From JBHHWH01 sp046756405 (lineage in GTDB: Bacteria > Actinomycetota > Acidimicrobiia > Spongiisociales > ZC4RG35): 19,136 nucleotides of DNA. Shown one piece after another: positions 6,300-14,325 of the stretch (positions within the stretch are counted from its first letter, which is position 1; each line of letters starts with the position of its first letter). Below the pieces are notes generated by a model. It worked only from the letters and a program-made list of their open reading frames with translations. It had not been told where the DNA came from and did not search any database. The position numbers and the translations under genes were made by a program. The stretch covers positions 1 to 19,136 of the forward strand of contig JBHHWH010000050.1 of assembly GCA_046756405.1 (NCBI GenBank), read 5' to 3'.

Positions 6300-6682
6300 A
6301 GAGCGAGGGAGGCTCTCTGACTCCGCTGATCGCAGCGGTGGTAGCCCTGGTGGCCCTGGCGGCGGTGGCTACGGCCAGCCTCGCCGTCGTCTATACGGCT
6401 CGGGTCAAGGCGGTGACTGCCGCCGACGCCTCGGCCCTGGCCGCGGCCGCGGGCACCTATCCGGCCACCGGTGTGGGACTTCCCGCCGTGGCGGCCAGGA
6501 GGGCGGCGGAGGCCAACGGGGCCGAACTCGTGAGCTGCCGTTGTTCCCTCGACTCCTCGCTGCATCCCCGGGAGGTCACGGTGGTCGCCGCCGTATCCGC
6601 GGATCTGCCCGTTTTGGGGAGGCTGCGGATACGGGCGGCGTCCCGGGCCGAGTTCGAGCCGCTGGTCTGGCTTTCCCGCTGA
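6296..6682 (+). CDS. TadG/Rv3654c-like pilus locus protein
   Basis: A 128-aa protein with an N-terminal membrane helix (about 8-35, SLTPLIAAVVALVALAAVA) and the motif AVTAADASALAAAAG just after it, which marks the actinobacterial TadE-like family found beside Tad genes and replaces TadG. Two close cysteines (SCRCS near 80-84) could form a disulfide outside the cell. GTG start in a GTGA overlap with the TadE-like gene, so the two are probably translated together. Last gene of the pilus operon: polX follows after 24 nt with its own apparent promoter. Family assignment is by pattern and position, equivalent to Rv3654c. Confidence 0.72.
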   Translation: MKSEGGSLTPLIAAVVALVALAAVATASLAVVYTARVKAVTAADASALAAAAGTYPATGVGLPAVAARRAAEANGAELVSCRCSLDSSLHPREVTVVAAVSADLPVLGRLRIRAASRAEFEPLVWLSR

Positions 6683-6693
6683 GGTTCGCGGAG

Positions 6694-6700
6694 TGATAAT
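6694..6700 (+). promoter_or_regulatory. -10 element of a leaderless polX transcript
   Basis: TGATAAT (hexamer GATAAT at 6695-6700, five of six matches to TATAAT) ends exactly 6 nt before the polX ATG at 6707. There is no Shine-Dalgarno sequence in between. The -35 position (about 6671-6677) reads CTTTCCC, a poor match. It is the best -10 match among the leaderless candidates of the window. Confidence 0.5.
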
Positions 6701-6706
6701 CGTCCC

Positions 6707-8437
6707 ATGGACAGCCGCGCCGAAGTGATCCGCATGCTCTCCGAGCTGGCGCGCCTGACCGCCTTGGACGAGGGGTCGCCGCAGGCCTTCCGGGTGCGGG
6801 CCTACGAGAGGGCGATCGCCGGGATCGAGTCTTACCCGGGAGACATCTCGGAGCTGTCGAAGAAGGAGTTGGTGGAGATCCCCGGTGTCGGAGAGTCCAT
6901 CGCGGAGAAGATCCTCGAGTTCGAGCGTACCGGGACGGTCAGAAGGCTCGAGGAGCTACGCAAGAAGTATCCCCCGGCCTTCGTGGAGCTGACCCGTATC
7001 CCCGGTCTGGGACCCAAGACCCTCAAGCGCATGCGCGCCGAGCTGGGGGTAGAGGACCTGGAGAGCCTTCAGAAGGCTCTCGACGCCCACCGGTTACAGG
7101 AGCTTCCCGGCCTGGGGGCGAAGTCGGAGGAAAGGATGCGGCGCGCCATTGAACGGCTCGGACTTCACGGCAAAGACCGGCGCACTCCCCTCGCCGACGC
7201 CCTGCCCCTCGCCCAGATGCTCGCCGAGCGCCTCGCCGCGCTGAAGGGGGTAGATGCGGTGGTCCCGTGTGGGTCGATTCGCCGCTTCGTCGAGACCGTC
7301 GGGGACATCGACATAGTGGTCTCCTCCACCGACGCCGATGCGGTCCGACAGGCGGTCCTCGGCTTTCCGGAACTGACCGAGGTGGTGGGCTCCGGCGAGA
7401 CCAAGACGTCGTTCCTCACCCGGGAGGGGATGCAGGTCGACGTCCGCACGGTGCAACCCCACCAGCTCGGCTCGGCCCTGCTCTATTTCACCGGATCCAA
7501 GGTTCACAACATTCGACTCCGTCAGCTCGCCATCGACCGGGGCTGGCTGCTCAGCGAATACGGGTTGTTCCATGGGGAGGAGGTGATCGCCTCCAAGACC
7601 GAGAAGGAGATCTACCAAGCCCTGGATCTCGAGTTCATTGCCCCTCCGCTCCGAGAGGGGAGCGGCGAGATCGAGGCGGCTGCCGAAGGCCGCCTGCCTC
7701 GACTCATCGAGAGGCGTCACATCCTCGGAGACCTCCACTATCACTCCACCCGCTCCGGGGACGGCCGGTCTTCCCCGGAGAAGATGGTGGAGGCCGCTAT
7801 CGCCGCCGGCTACGAATATGTCGCCTTCACCGAGCATGGGGAGAACCTGGCCATCAATGGGTCCACCCGCGAGGAAATGCTGGCCCATCGTCGCCGCCTC
7901 CGTCGCCTCGACGACAGGTACCCGGAGCTGAAGATCCTTTTCGGCTGTGAACTCAACATCGGGCCGGAAGGGGAGCTGGACTACGACGGTGAGTTCCGGC
8001 TGGAATTCGACTATTGCGTCGCCTCCATCCACAGCCACTTCGACCTTCCTGCCGAGAGGCAGACGGTGCGTATCCTTCGGGCGCTCGAGGATCCGGCCGT
8101 CAACGCCATCGGTCACCTCTCCGGTCGTTACATCGGCCGGCGGCCGGGGGCGGAACTGGACATCGACGCCGTCATCGAAGGGTTGGTAGCGACCGGTGTG
8201 GCCCTGGAGATCAACGGGGCGCTGCAACGGCTCGACGCTACAGCGGAGGTGGCACGCCAGGCGATAGCGGCGGGCGTGGACGTGGTGATCGACACCGACG
8301 CCCACCATGTCTCCGAGCTGGTGCGCATGGATTATGGGGTCACCTACGCCCAGCGGGGCTGGGTGCCGGTGGAGCGGGTGCTCAACGCCAGAGGTGTAGA
8401 CGCGGTGTTGGAGAAGGTGGCATCGCGGCGTCCCTGA
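6707..8437 (+). CDS. polX: Family X DNA polymerase with PHP 3'-5' exonuclease domain (PolX)
   Basis: Gap-filling repair polymerase, 576 aa, full length for bacterial PolX (about 570). Helix-hairpin-helix elements at IPGVGESIAEK (58-68), IPGLGPKTLKR (98-108) and LPGLGAKSEER (133-143). Nucleotidyltransferase core with CGSIRR (188-193) and catalytic GDIDIV (199-204; Asp200, Asp202) plus Asp245 in MQVDVRT, and FTGS at 261-264 for template contact. The C-terminal PHP domain keeps its metal ligands: GDLHYH (341-346), FTEHG (374-378), GCELN (413-417), IHSHF (441-445), IGHLSG (468-473) and DTDAHH (529-534). So both polymerase and exonuclease should be active in base excision or gap repair. Preceded by a -10-like TGATAAT; followed by an 86-bp regulatory gap before phoH. 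Confidence 0.96.
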   Translation: MDSRAEVIRMLSELARLTALDEGSPQAFRVRAYERAIAGIESYPGDISELSKKELVEIPGVGESIAEKILEFERTGTVRRLEELRKKYPPAFVELTRIPGLGPKTLKRMRAELGVEDLESLQKALDAHRLQELPGLGAKSEERMRRAIERLGLHGKDRRTPLADALPLAQMLAERLAALKGVDAVVPCGSIRRFVETVGDIDIVVSSTDADAVRQAVLGFPELTEVVGSGETKTSFLTREGMQVDVRTVQPHQLGSALLYFTGSKVHNIRLRQLAIDRGWLLSEYGLFHGEEVIASKTEKEIYQALDLEFIAPPLREGSGEIEAAAEGRLPRLIERRHILGDLHYHSTRSGDGRSSPEKMVEAAIAAGYEYVAFTEHGENLAINGSTREEMLAHRRRLRRLDDRYPELKILFGCELNIGPEGELDYDGEFRLEFDYCVASIHSHFDLPAERQTVRILRALEDPAVNAIGHLSGRYIGRRPGAELDIDAVIEGLVATGVALEINGALQRLDATAEVARQAIAAGVDVVIDTDAHHVSELVRMDYGVTYAQRGWVPVERVLNARGVDAVLEKVASRRP

Positions 8438-8443
8438 GGGCCT

Positions 8444-8515
8444 TCGGAGAATCCGATCCTTGTAATTCACGTTCGGATTCGTGATGCTGTTCTCCTACCG
8501 GCGATCCAAAGGAGG
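8444..8515 (+). promoter_or_regulatory. phoH promoter region with inverted repeats and Shine-Dalgarno sequence
   Basis: A perfect 8-bp inverted repeat GAATCCGA (8449-8456) and TCGGATTC (8473-8480), 16 bp apart, flanks a -35-like TTGTAA (8460-8465). A 17-bp spacer leads to the -10-like GATGCT (8483-8488). A further TCGGA at 8444-8448 forms a second short inverted repeat with TCCGA at 8452-8456. AAAGGAGG (8508-8515) lies 8 nt before the GTG start. The layout looks like an operator around a promoter. Regulator unknown. Confidence 0.5.
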
Positions 8516-8523
8516 CCCTAGAG

Positions 8524-9828
8524 GTGGCATCCACCTTCGTCATCGACACCTGCGTACTCCTGGCCGACCCCCACTCGATCCTCCGCTTCGACGAGCACCA
8601 TGTGGTGATTCCTCTCGTCGTCGTCGAGGAACTTGACCGTCAGAAGACACGCTTCGACGAGGTGGGGGCCAACGCCCGAGCGGCGATCCGGCTGCTGGAA
8701 GAGCTGGGCGCTTCCCGGCCTGGAGGTCTGCGGGAGCCGGTCCGGCTGCCCGGAGGCGGCACCCTCAGGATCGAGCTGAACCGAATCTTCTCCGAGCGGC
8801 TCCCCGCAATCCTGGACCCCGAGACCACCGACCATCGCATCCTCGCTACTTGTCTCAACCTTTCGCAGGGGGAGCCGGCGACCCTGGTGACCAAAGACGC
8901 CGCCCTTCGCATCAAAGGCGCCCAACTCGGGGTTCCGGTCCAGGACTACCGGGGGGACACTGTTCCCGTGGAGCATCTCCACTCGGGTTTGAGTGAGGTG
9001 GCCACCGACGGGGAGACTATCGACCGTCTCTTCGACGAAGGGAAGCTCGAACTGGACGGAGTGGAGGCCCTGGTCAACGAGTTCCTGGTGCTTCGAAGCG
9101 GCACCTCCCGGTCGGCGCTGGCCAGGGTGGTCCAGGCAGCCCCGGTCGTGGTGGTGGAGCGGGTGCCCTCCCATGTGCGGGCCTTTGGAGTTGATCCCAA
9201 GAACGTCCACCAGACGGTGGCCCTCCACCAGCTCCTCGATCCGGCGATCGCCGCGGTCTCCCTCATGGGGATGGCCGGCACCGGCAAGACCTTTCTCGCC
9301 CTCGCCGCGGCGCTGGAACAGGTCCTGGAGCAGGGTCGCTACCGGCGCGTCTCCGTGTACCGACCTCTGGTCGCTGTCGGGCGCCAGGAGGTGGGCTACC
9401 TCCCCGGGGATCTCAACGAGAAGCTGGCTCCGTGGATGGCGGCGGTCCACGACAACCTCTACGCCCTCTTCGCCGACGGCGGGATAACCCCCCGGGAGGC
9501 CATCGACGAACTCGTGGAACGGGGGGAGCTGGAGATGGCGGCCATCACCTACCTGCGGGGGCGGTCGATCACCGGCGAGTTCGTGATCATCGACGAGGCC
9601 CAGAACCTGGAGCTGTCCACCCTGAAGGTGATCCTGACCCGCATGTCCCGGGACTCCAAGGTGGTGTTCTGCGGTGACCTCTCCCAGGTGGACAACCCCT
9701 ACATCTCCCCCTTCGGGGGCATGGCCGCCCTCATCGAGAAGTTCAAGGGCTCCCCGCTTTTCGCCCACGTCACCCTGGAGAGGTCGGTCCGCTCACCCCT
9801 GGCGGAGATGGCAGCCACCGTGCTCTGA
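8524..9828 (+). CDS. phoH2: PIN domain-PhoH ATPase fusion (PhoH2 / YlaK type)
   Basis: 434 aa with two domains. The N-terminal PIN nuclease domain (1 to about 145) has the acidic residues expected for metal binding: Asp8 (FVIDTCVLL), Glu35/36, Asp103 (TTDHRILA) and Asp125 (VTKDAALR). The C-terminal PhoH-type P-loop ATPase has Walker A GMAGTGKT at 249-256, Walker B VIIDEAQN at 354-361 and sensor-like FCGDLSQVDNP. In mycobacteria PhoH2 proteins act as RNA helicase/ribonucleases paired with an antitoxin, PhoAT; no such small gene is visible upstream, so this copy is probably not part of that pair. GTG start supported by AAAGGAGG 8 nt before. Monocistronic, convergent with topA. Confidence 0.93.
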   Translation: MASTFVIDTCVLLADPHSILRFDEHHVVIPLVVVEELDRQKTRFDEVGANARAAIRLLEELGASRPGGLREPVRLPGGGTLRIELNRIFSERLPAILDPETTDHRILATCLNLSQGEPATLVTKDAALRIKGAQLGVPVQDYRGDTVPVEHLHSGLSEVATDGETIDRLFDEGKLELDGVEALVNEFLVLRSGTSRSALARVVQAAPVVVVERVPSHVRAFGVDPKNVHQTVALHQLLDPAIAAVSLMGMAGTGKTFLALAAALEQVLEQGRYRRVSVYRPLVAVGRQEVGYLPGDLNEKLAPWMAAVHDNLYALFADGGITPREAIDELVERGELEMAAITYLRGRSITGEFVIIDEAQNLELSTLKVILTRMSRDSKVVFCGDLSQVDNPYISPFGGMAALIEKFKGSPLFAHVTLERSVRSPLAEMAATVL

Positions 9829-9840
9829 GCCGAGCGTTCT

Positions 9841-9867
9841 CTTTGCGCAAAGGTCCATATCCGGACC
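9841..9867. terminator. Palindrome and hairpin between convergent phoH and topA
   Basis: The 46-bp gap between the two stop codons holds a perfect 12-bp palindrome CTTTGCGCAAAG (9841-9852) overlapped by a 5-bp stem GGTCC (9852-9856) / GGACC (9863-9867). There is no T-tract on either side, so this is at best a weak bidirectional terminator. Called from position and symmetry. Confidence 0.35.
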
Positions 9868-9875
9868 CTGGTGCA

Positions 9876-12437
9876 TTAGGAACCGGATTGGAGGCGGGCC
9901 CGGCGGGCGGCGAGGAGTTCGAGGGCGCGGTCGAGGGTGAGGGTTTCGGGGGAGTCGGCCTTGCGGAGGGAGGCGTTGACCTCCCCGTCGGTGACGTAGG
10001 GCCCGTACCGCCCCGAGCGGAGGACGATCTTCTTGCCCGATCCGGGATCCTCTCCCAGTTCCTTGAGCACGCTGTTGCCGCGCTGACCGCGACGCCTCGG
10101 CGGCTGGGAGAGCACGTCCAGGGCCTCTTCGACGGTGATGGTGAAGAGCTGGTCCTCCGATTCCAGGCTGCGACGGTCGGAGCCACGTTGGATGAAGGGG
10201 CCGTAGCGGCCGTTGAGGGCCAGGATCTCGTTTCCCTCCGGGTCATGGCCCACCAGCCGGGGAAGGGACAACACCCTGAGGGCGTCGTCCAGGGTGACGC
10301 TGTCGGGGTCCATCGCCTTGAGCAGCGACGCCCGTTTCGGCTTGGTTTTAGAGCCCTCCTCCTGTTCGCCCAACTGGACGTAAGGCCCGTACCGGCCGGT
10401 GCGCAGATAGACGGTGAGCCCGGTGTCGGGGTCGGTGCCCAGGATCTTGTCCCCGGCGTTCTGGTCCTGGAGTAGTTCGAGGGCCTTCTCGGCGGTCAGC
10501 TCGTCGGGCGCCAGGTCGTCGGGGACCGAAGCCCGTTCGTCTCCCCGCTCGACATAGGGGCCGTAGCGGCCGATACGGACGACTACGGGAACGCCCTCTG
10601 GGTCCTCGCCTATGGGGATAGATCCCACCGCCCGGGGGTCGATCTCGTCCAGTCGATGTTCCACCTTGTTGTGGAGCCCGTCGTCACCGAAGTAGAAGGA
10701 GGCCAGCCAGGGGACGGACTGGGCAGCACCCTCGGCGATCCGGTCCAGGTCGGCTTCCATTCCGGCGGTGAACTCGTAGTCCACCAGCTCGGGGAAGTGC
10801 TCTTCGAGGAGCTTGACCACGGCGAACGCAGTCCAGGTGGGCACCAGGGCCGAGCCCTTCTTCCATACGTACCCCCGGTCCTGGATCGTGGACATGATCG
10901 AGGCGTAGGTGGAGGGCCGTCCCACACCCAGCTCTTCGAGCTTGCGCACCAGGGAGGCCTCGGTGTAGCGGGGAGGGGGCTTGGTCTCGTGTCCCACGGG
11001 CTCCAAGGAGACCACCGTCAGCGCCTGGCCCTCCTTCAGGGGAGGAAGGATCTTCTCCCGGTCGTCCAGCTCCGCCTCGGGGTCGTCGGAGCCTTCCACG
11101 TAGGCACGGAGGAATCCGGGGAAGGTGATGGTCCGGCCCGACGCGGAGAAGACCACCTCTCGGCCGTCTTCGCTGTTCGCTTCCAGGCGCACCGAGACGG
11201 TGACCCCGGTGGCGTCCTTCATCTGGGAGGCCATGGTCCGCTGCCAGATCAGCTTGTACAGGGCGGCTTCGTCCCGTCCCAGCTCGGCCTGGACTTGCCG
11301 GGGGGTTTTCCAGGTGTCCCCTGCGGGACGGATCGCCTCGTGGGCCTCCTGGGCGCCCTTCACCTGGCCCCGGTAGCTGCGCGGCTTGGCGGGTAGGTAC
11401 TCCTTCCCGTAGAGCCTGGCGATCTGGGATCGAGCCTCGGTCACCGCCGAGCCGGCGAGGCTGGTGGAGTCGGTTCGCATGTAGGTGATGTATCCCTGCT
11501 CGTAGAGACGCTGGGCCACCGACATGGTGCGGGCGGAGGAGAAGCGAAGCTTCCGCCCTGCCTCCTGCTGCAGGGTGGAGGTGCGAAAGGGCGCGTAGGG
11601 GCTGCGCTTGTAGGGCTTGGACTCGACAGACCTCACCCGGAACGCTGCTTGATCCAGGGCTGCGGCCAGTCCGGCGGCGGAGTCGGCATCTAAGACGAGG
11701 AGGCCGTTTTTCAGTTGGCCGCGACTGTCGAAGTCTCTGCCTGTGGCCACCCGTTGGTCATCGACGGAGATGAGGGTGGCGTCGAAGCTCTGCCCCGAGT
11801 CGGGGGCGAACACTCCTTCGAGGCTCCAGTAGGAGGCGGGGCGGAAGGCCATCCGCTCCCTCTCCCGCTCCACGATGATGCGAACGGCCACGCTCTGGAC
11901 CCGGCCCGCCGACAGTTTGGGCTGAATTTTCTTCCACAACACCGGAGAGACCTCGTATCCGTAGAGGCGGTCAAGGATGCGGCGGGCCTCCTGGGCCTCC
12001 ACCAGGCGCTCGTCCAACTCCCGGGGATTGTCGAAGGCTTCCTCTATGGCGGGCTTGGTGATCTCATGAAAGACCATGCGACGCACCGGGATCTTCGGTT
12101 TCAACACCTTCACCAGGTGCCAGGCGATCGACTCCCCTTCCCGGTCCTCGTCGGTGGCGAGGTAGAGCTGGTCAACGTCGGCGAGGAGCTTCTTCAGTTT
12201 ATGGACCTGCTTTTTCTTCTCCTTGGGGACGATATAGAGGGGCTCGAAGTCCTTTTCCACGTTGACGCCGAGCCGTGCCCAGTCCTCGCCCTTGACCTTC
12301 GTCGGGACCTCCGCGGCCGAGCGGGGAAGGTCGCGGATGTGTCCCATGGAGGATTCCACGGTGGTGTCGGGGCCAAGGAACTTGGCGATGGTTCGAGCCT
12401 TAGTGGGCGACTCGACGATTACGAGATTCTTGGGCAT
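9876..12437 (-). CDS. topA: DNA topoisomerase I (type IA), actinobacterial form
   Basis: Relaxes negative supercoils by single-strand passage. The 853-aa protein begins with the Toprim domain (IVESPTKA at 7-14 with Glu9; TDEDREGE at 95-102 with the metal-binding acids). The catalytic tyrosine is Tyr319 in YMRTDS, the same number as in E. coli. The C-terminus has no zinc-finger cysteines and instead carries four GRYGPY/F repeats (about 623-628, 681-686, 743-748, 809-814), the DNA-binding repeats of actinobacterial TopA. The Lys/Arg-rich tail of mycobacterial and streptomycete TopA is reduced to a short RRARLQSGS end. ATG start at 12437 with a -35/-10 promoter 8 nt upstream and no Shine-Dalgarno sequence. 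Diverges from tmk-holB, matching actinobacterial gene order. Confidence 0.97.
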   Translation of the reverse strand: MPKNLVIVESPTKARTIAKFLGPDTTVESSMGHIRDLPRSAAEVPTKVKGEDWARLGVNVEKDFEPLYIVPKEKKKQVHKLKKLLADVDQLYLATDEDREGESIAWHLVKVLKPKIPVRRMVFHEITKPAIEEAFDNPRELDERLVEAQEARRILDRLYGYEVSPVLWKKIQPKLSAGRVQSVAVRIIVERERERMAFRPASYWSLEGVFAPDSGQSFDATLISVDDQRVATGRDFDSRGQLKNGLLVLDADSAAGLAAALDQAAFRVRSVESKPYKRSPYAPFRTSTLQQEAGRKLRFSSARTMSVAQRLYEQGYITYMRTDSTSLAGSAVTEARSQIARLYGKEYLPAKPRSYRGQVKGAQEAHEAIRPAGDTWKTPRQVQAELGRDEAALYKLIWQRTMASQMKDATGVTVSVRLEANSEDGREVVFSASGRTITFPGFLRAYVEGSDDPEAELDDREKILPPLKEGQALTVVSLEPVGHETKPPPRYTEASLVRKLEELGVGRPSTYASIMSTIQDRGYVWKKGSALVPTWTAFAVVKLLEEHFPELVDYEFTAGMEADLDRIAEGAAQSVPWLASFYFGDDGLHNKVEHRLDEIDPRAVGSIPIGEDPEGVPVVVRIGRYGPYVERGDERASVPDDLAPDELTAEKALELLQDQNAGDKILGTDPDTGLTVYLRTGRYGPYVQLGEQEEGSKTKPKRASLLKAMDPDSVTLDDALRVLSLPRLVGHDPEGNEILALNGRYGPFIQRGSDRRSLESEDQLFTITVEEALDVLSQPPRRRGQRGNSVLKELGEDPGSGKKIVLRSGRYGPYVTDGEVNASLRKADSPETLTLDRALELLAARRARLQSGS

Positions 12438-12445
12438 CGCCGGGC

Positions 12446-12476
12446 AGTTGACACCATCTTGAGGTCCTATGTCAAT
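12446..12476. promoter_or_regulatory. Interleaved divergent promoters for topA and tmk built on a TTGACA/TGTCAA inverted repeat
   Basis: Minus strand (topA): -35 TTGACA (complement of 12470-12475), 18-bp spacer, -10 TCAACT (complement of 12446-12451), 8 nt to ATG. Plus strand (tmk): -35 TTGACA (12448-12453), 17-bp spacer, -10-like GTCAAT (12471-12476). Each perfect -35 overlaps the -10 of the opposite promoter, so the two polymerases could not bind at once. The topA promoter is the stronger match; the tmk -10 is weak (three of six). Confidence 0.55.
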
Positions 12477-12506
12477 CCGGTTGGTGTGTCGGTGGGGGGA
12501 ATTACC

Positions 12507-13130
12507 GTGGGTCAGGTGGAGATCTCAAGCCCTAGAACGAGGGGTAGATACATAGCCCTGGAGGGCGGCGACGGGAGCGGGAAGAGCACCGTGGTCGCTG
12601 CCCTCGCGGCGCGGCTTCGGGCCCGAGGGGTCGAGGTGGTCACGGTCCGGGAGCCCGGCGGTACCCCCCTGGGCGAGGCCATAAGGGGTTTGCTCCTCGA
12701 CTCGGAGCGGCTCGATCCGTGGGCCGAGGTGTTCCTCTTCGCTGCCCAGCGCGCAGAACTGGCCAGGGAGGTCGTGTCGCCGGCTTTGGCTGCGGGCAAG
12801 TGGGTGATCAGCGACCGCAGCTACTACTCCTCGATCGCCTATCAGGGCCGCGCCCGCGGTCTCGGGGAGGAGGCGGTGAGGGAGATCAACGAACTGGGGC
12901 TCGATGGGGTGGTCCCCGACCGGGTGTTCATCCTGGATCTGGAGCCGGCCTCCGCCCTGGGGCGTCAGGAGCGGCCCGACCGTATCGGCGGCCAGGGGGT
13001 GGAGTTCCAGGAGCAGGTCAGGCTGGCCTATCACGGCCTGGCCAACGCCGATCCGGAGCGAGTGGCCCTTCTCGACGCCACCCGGCCCGTGGACGATCTG
13101 GTCGACGAGATCGTGGAGGCCCTCGAGTGA
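12507..13130 (+). CDS. tmk: Thymidylate kinase (dTMP kinase)
   Basis: Phosphorylates dTMP to dTDP in the cytosol for DNA synthesis. P-loop EGGDGSGKST at 19-28, REPGG near 48-52 for substrate binding, SDRSYYSS near 98-105 as the DR(Y/H/S) motif, and a lid region with RQERPDRIGGQ. From the GTG at 12507 it is 207 aa, normal for the family (about 205-215). That start was preferred because GGGGGGA (12494-12500) lies 6 nt upstream; in-frame GTG codons at 12486, 12492 and 12516 are alternatives, and 12486 would fit a leaderless transcript. Its TGA overlaps the holB GTG. The Arg-rich lid with Q-E-R-P-D is consistent with lid-type TMPKs. Confidence 0.93.
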   Translation: MGQVEISSPRTRGRYIALEGGDGSGKSTVVAALAARLRARGVEVVTVREPGGTPLGEAIRGLLLDSERLDPWAEVFLFAAQRAELAREVVSPALAAGKWVISDRSYYSSIAYQGRARGLGEEAVREINELGLDGVVPDRVFILDLEPASALGRQERPDRIGGQGVEFQEQVRLAYHGLANADPERVALLDATRPVDDLVDEIVEALE

Positions 13131-14167
13131 CCGACCTGTTCCGGGATGTGATCGGCCACCAACGGGTGCTGGAACTGCTCGAGAGCGAGCTTGCCTCGCC
13201 TACCCAGGCCTACCTGTTCACCGGTCCCCAGTCGGTGGGGAAGGCCACCGTCGCCCTGCGCTTCGCCGCCGCTCTGTTGTGTCCTACGGCCGGCCGCCAC
13301 GACGGGGAGTGCCGTTCCTGTCGGCTCGCTCTCGCCGGCACCCACCCCGATCTGCGGAGGGTGGAGCCCGAAGGCGCGGCTTCCCTCGGAGTGGACCAGG
13401 TGAGGGAGGTGGTGAGCCGGGCGGCGCTCACCCCAGTGGAGTCGGAGCGCACCGTTTTCCTCTTCCCCGAGGCGGGGGCGATGACCGACTCCGCGGCCAA
13501 CTCTCTGCTCAAGACCCTCGAAGAGCCCTCAGCCTCGGTGGCTTTCCTATTGGTAAGCGAGTCCGAGGACGACCTGCCTCCGACGGTCGCATCACGCTGT
13601 CGCACCATCCACATGGGCCGGGTGGGGAGCGGCGAGATCGTCGCCGGCCTCACCGGTCGGGGAGTTGAGGCTGCGCGGGCAGAAGGTGTGGCCGCGGTTG
13701 CCGGGGGAAGGCCCGGTCTCGCCATGGCCCTGATGAGCCAGCCCGAGGTAGCCCGCTTCCGGGACCTGTGGCTATCAATCCCCTCCCAGGTGACACCCCA
13801 TCCCGGGGATGGCCAGCGCCTTGCCTCTCAGGTCCTCGCGGAGATGGCTCCGCTGGTCGCCGATGCCCTGCCCGACGGCTTGACCAAGGAGCGGGCCCAG
13901 CGGGCTCGGCGTCGGGCGGAGATGTCGCTGCTGATCGGTGGCCTGGAGATTCTGGCGTCCTGGTATGCCGACGCTGCCTCCCTCCAGATGGGGGGTCCGA
14001 TCCGCAACCGCGATGTCGAACTCGCCGCCCTCACCGAGGTCTCTCCCCGCAAGGCGGTATCCGCCGCCGAGCAGATCCTCGACGCCGTGGTCGACATCCA
14101 GCTCAACCTGCGCCGGGAGCTGGTGCTGGCCAACCTGTTCGCTGCTTTGGGGGAGAGCGACACTTGA
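13127..14167 (+). CDS. holB: DNA polymerase III delta prime subunit (clamp loader)
   Basis: AAA+ family subunit of the clamp loader that opens the beta sliding clamp at the replication fork. 346 aa from the GTG at 13127 (GTGA overlap with tmk). DVIGHQ near 7-12, Walker-A-like GPQSVGKAT at 33-41, a zinc-ribbon-like CPTAGRHDGECRSC (Cys52, Cys62, Cys65) as in DnaX and delta prime, GTHPDL, then SLLKTLEEPS and the SRC motif (VASRCRTI), conserved across delta prime and tau/gamma. One cysteine of the usual four-Cys zinc module is missing (His59 could serve as a ligand; inference). tmk-holB pairing beside topA is common in actinobacteria. Confidence 0.9.
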   Translation: MTDLFRDVIGHQRVLELLESELASPTQAYLFTGPQSVGKATVALRFAAALLCPTAGRHDGECRSCRLALAGTHPDLRRVEPEGAASLGVDQVREVVSRAALTPVESERTVFLFPEAGAMTDSAANSLLKTLEEPSASVAFLLVSESEDDLPPTVASRCRTIHMGRVGSGEIVAGLTGRGVEAARAEGVAAVAGGRPGLAMALMSQPEVARFRDLWLSIPSQVTPHPGDGQRLASQVLAEMAPLVADALPDGLTKERAQRARRRAEMSLLIGGLEILASWYADAASLQMGGPIRNRDVELAALTEVSPRKAVSAAEQILDAVVDIQLNLRRELVLANLFAALGESDT

Positions 14168-14181
14168 CCAGGCGTCTGGTC
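14166..14181 (+). terminator. Small hairpin at the end of holB
   Basis: GACCAG (14166-14171) and CTGGTC (14176-14181) form a perfect 6-bp stem with loop GCGT, starting inside the holB stop codon (TGA 14165-14167). No T-run follows, so it may be a 3'-end stabilising hairpin or a weak terminator between holB and the tRNA gene. Confidence 0.35.
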
Positions 14182-14199
14182 CAGCCTCGGGCCCGGCCC

Positions 14200-14205
14200 T
14201 ACCAT
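14200..14205 (+). promoter_or_regulatory. Possible -10 element of the tRNA gene
   Basis: TACCAT ends 9 nt before the first base of the tRNA, a plausible distance for a transcription start just upstream of the mature 5' end. No convincing -35 is visible at the right spacing. Confidence 0.35.
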
Positions 14206-14214
14206 TCCCGGTGC

Positions 14215-14288
14215 GCCGGAGTAGCTCAGGTGGTCAGAGCGACGCTCTCGTAAAGCGTAGGTCAGGGGTTCGAATCCCCTCTCCGGCT
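14215..14288 (+). tRNA. tRNA-Thr (anticodon CGT)
   Basis: A 74-nt cloverleaf. Acceptor stem GCCGGAG (14215-14221) pairs with CTCCGGC (14281-14287), discriminator T at 14288. D arm GCTC/GAGC, anticodon stem ACGCT/AGCGT around loop CTCGTAA giving anticodon CGT, which reads ACG (Thr). Five-base variable loop, T arm AGGGG/CCCCT with loop TTCGAAT. The 3' CCA is not encoded (CT follows) and must be added afterwards. Identity by anticodon. Confidence 0.95.
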
Positions 14289-14325
14289 CTACCTAAGGGG
14301 GGCCTCCCGCTACCGTTCCGCCCCC

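Noticed and set aside
8438..8523. A PhoAT-like antitoxin gene before the PIN-PhoH gene
   Set aside because: Only 86 bp separate polX and phoH, with a promoter, inverted repeats and a ribosome site, and no suitable reading frame.
9876..12437. Long open frames on the plus strand opposite topA, and similar frames opposite polX, phoH and tmk
   Set aside because: High GC makes stop codons rare in other frames. Their translations are low in family-like motifs, while the chosen frames carry complete domains.
11715..12506. Long N-terminal extension of tmk reading back into topA
   Set aside because: It is only the antisense of topA. The P-loop begins about 18 residues after GTG 12507, as expected for a normal dTMP kinase.
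14166..14181. A strong intrinsic terminator after holB
   Set aside because: The stem is good but short and has no T-run, so it is listed only as a low-confidence hairpin.
14289..14325. Autoregulatory SigR promoter (GGAAT ... GTT) before the sigma gene
   Set aside because: A GTT occurs at 14315-14317, but no GGAAT lies about 18 bp upstream; the nearest similar sequence is inside the tRNA T loop at the wrong distance.
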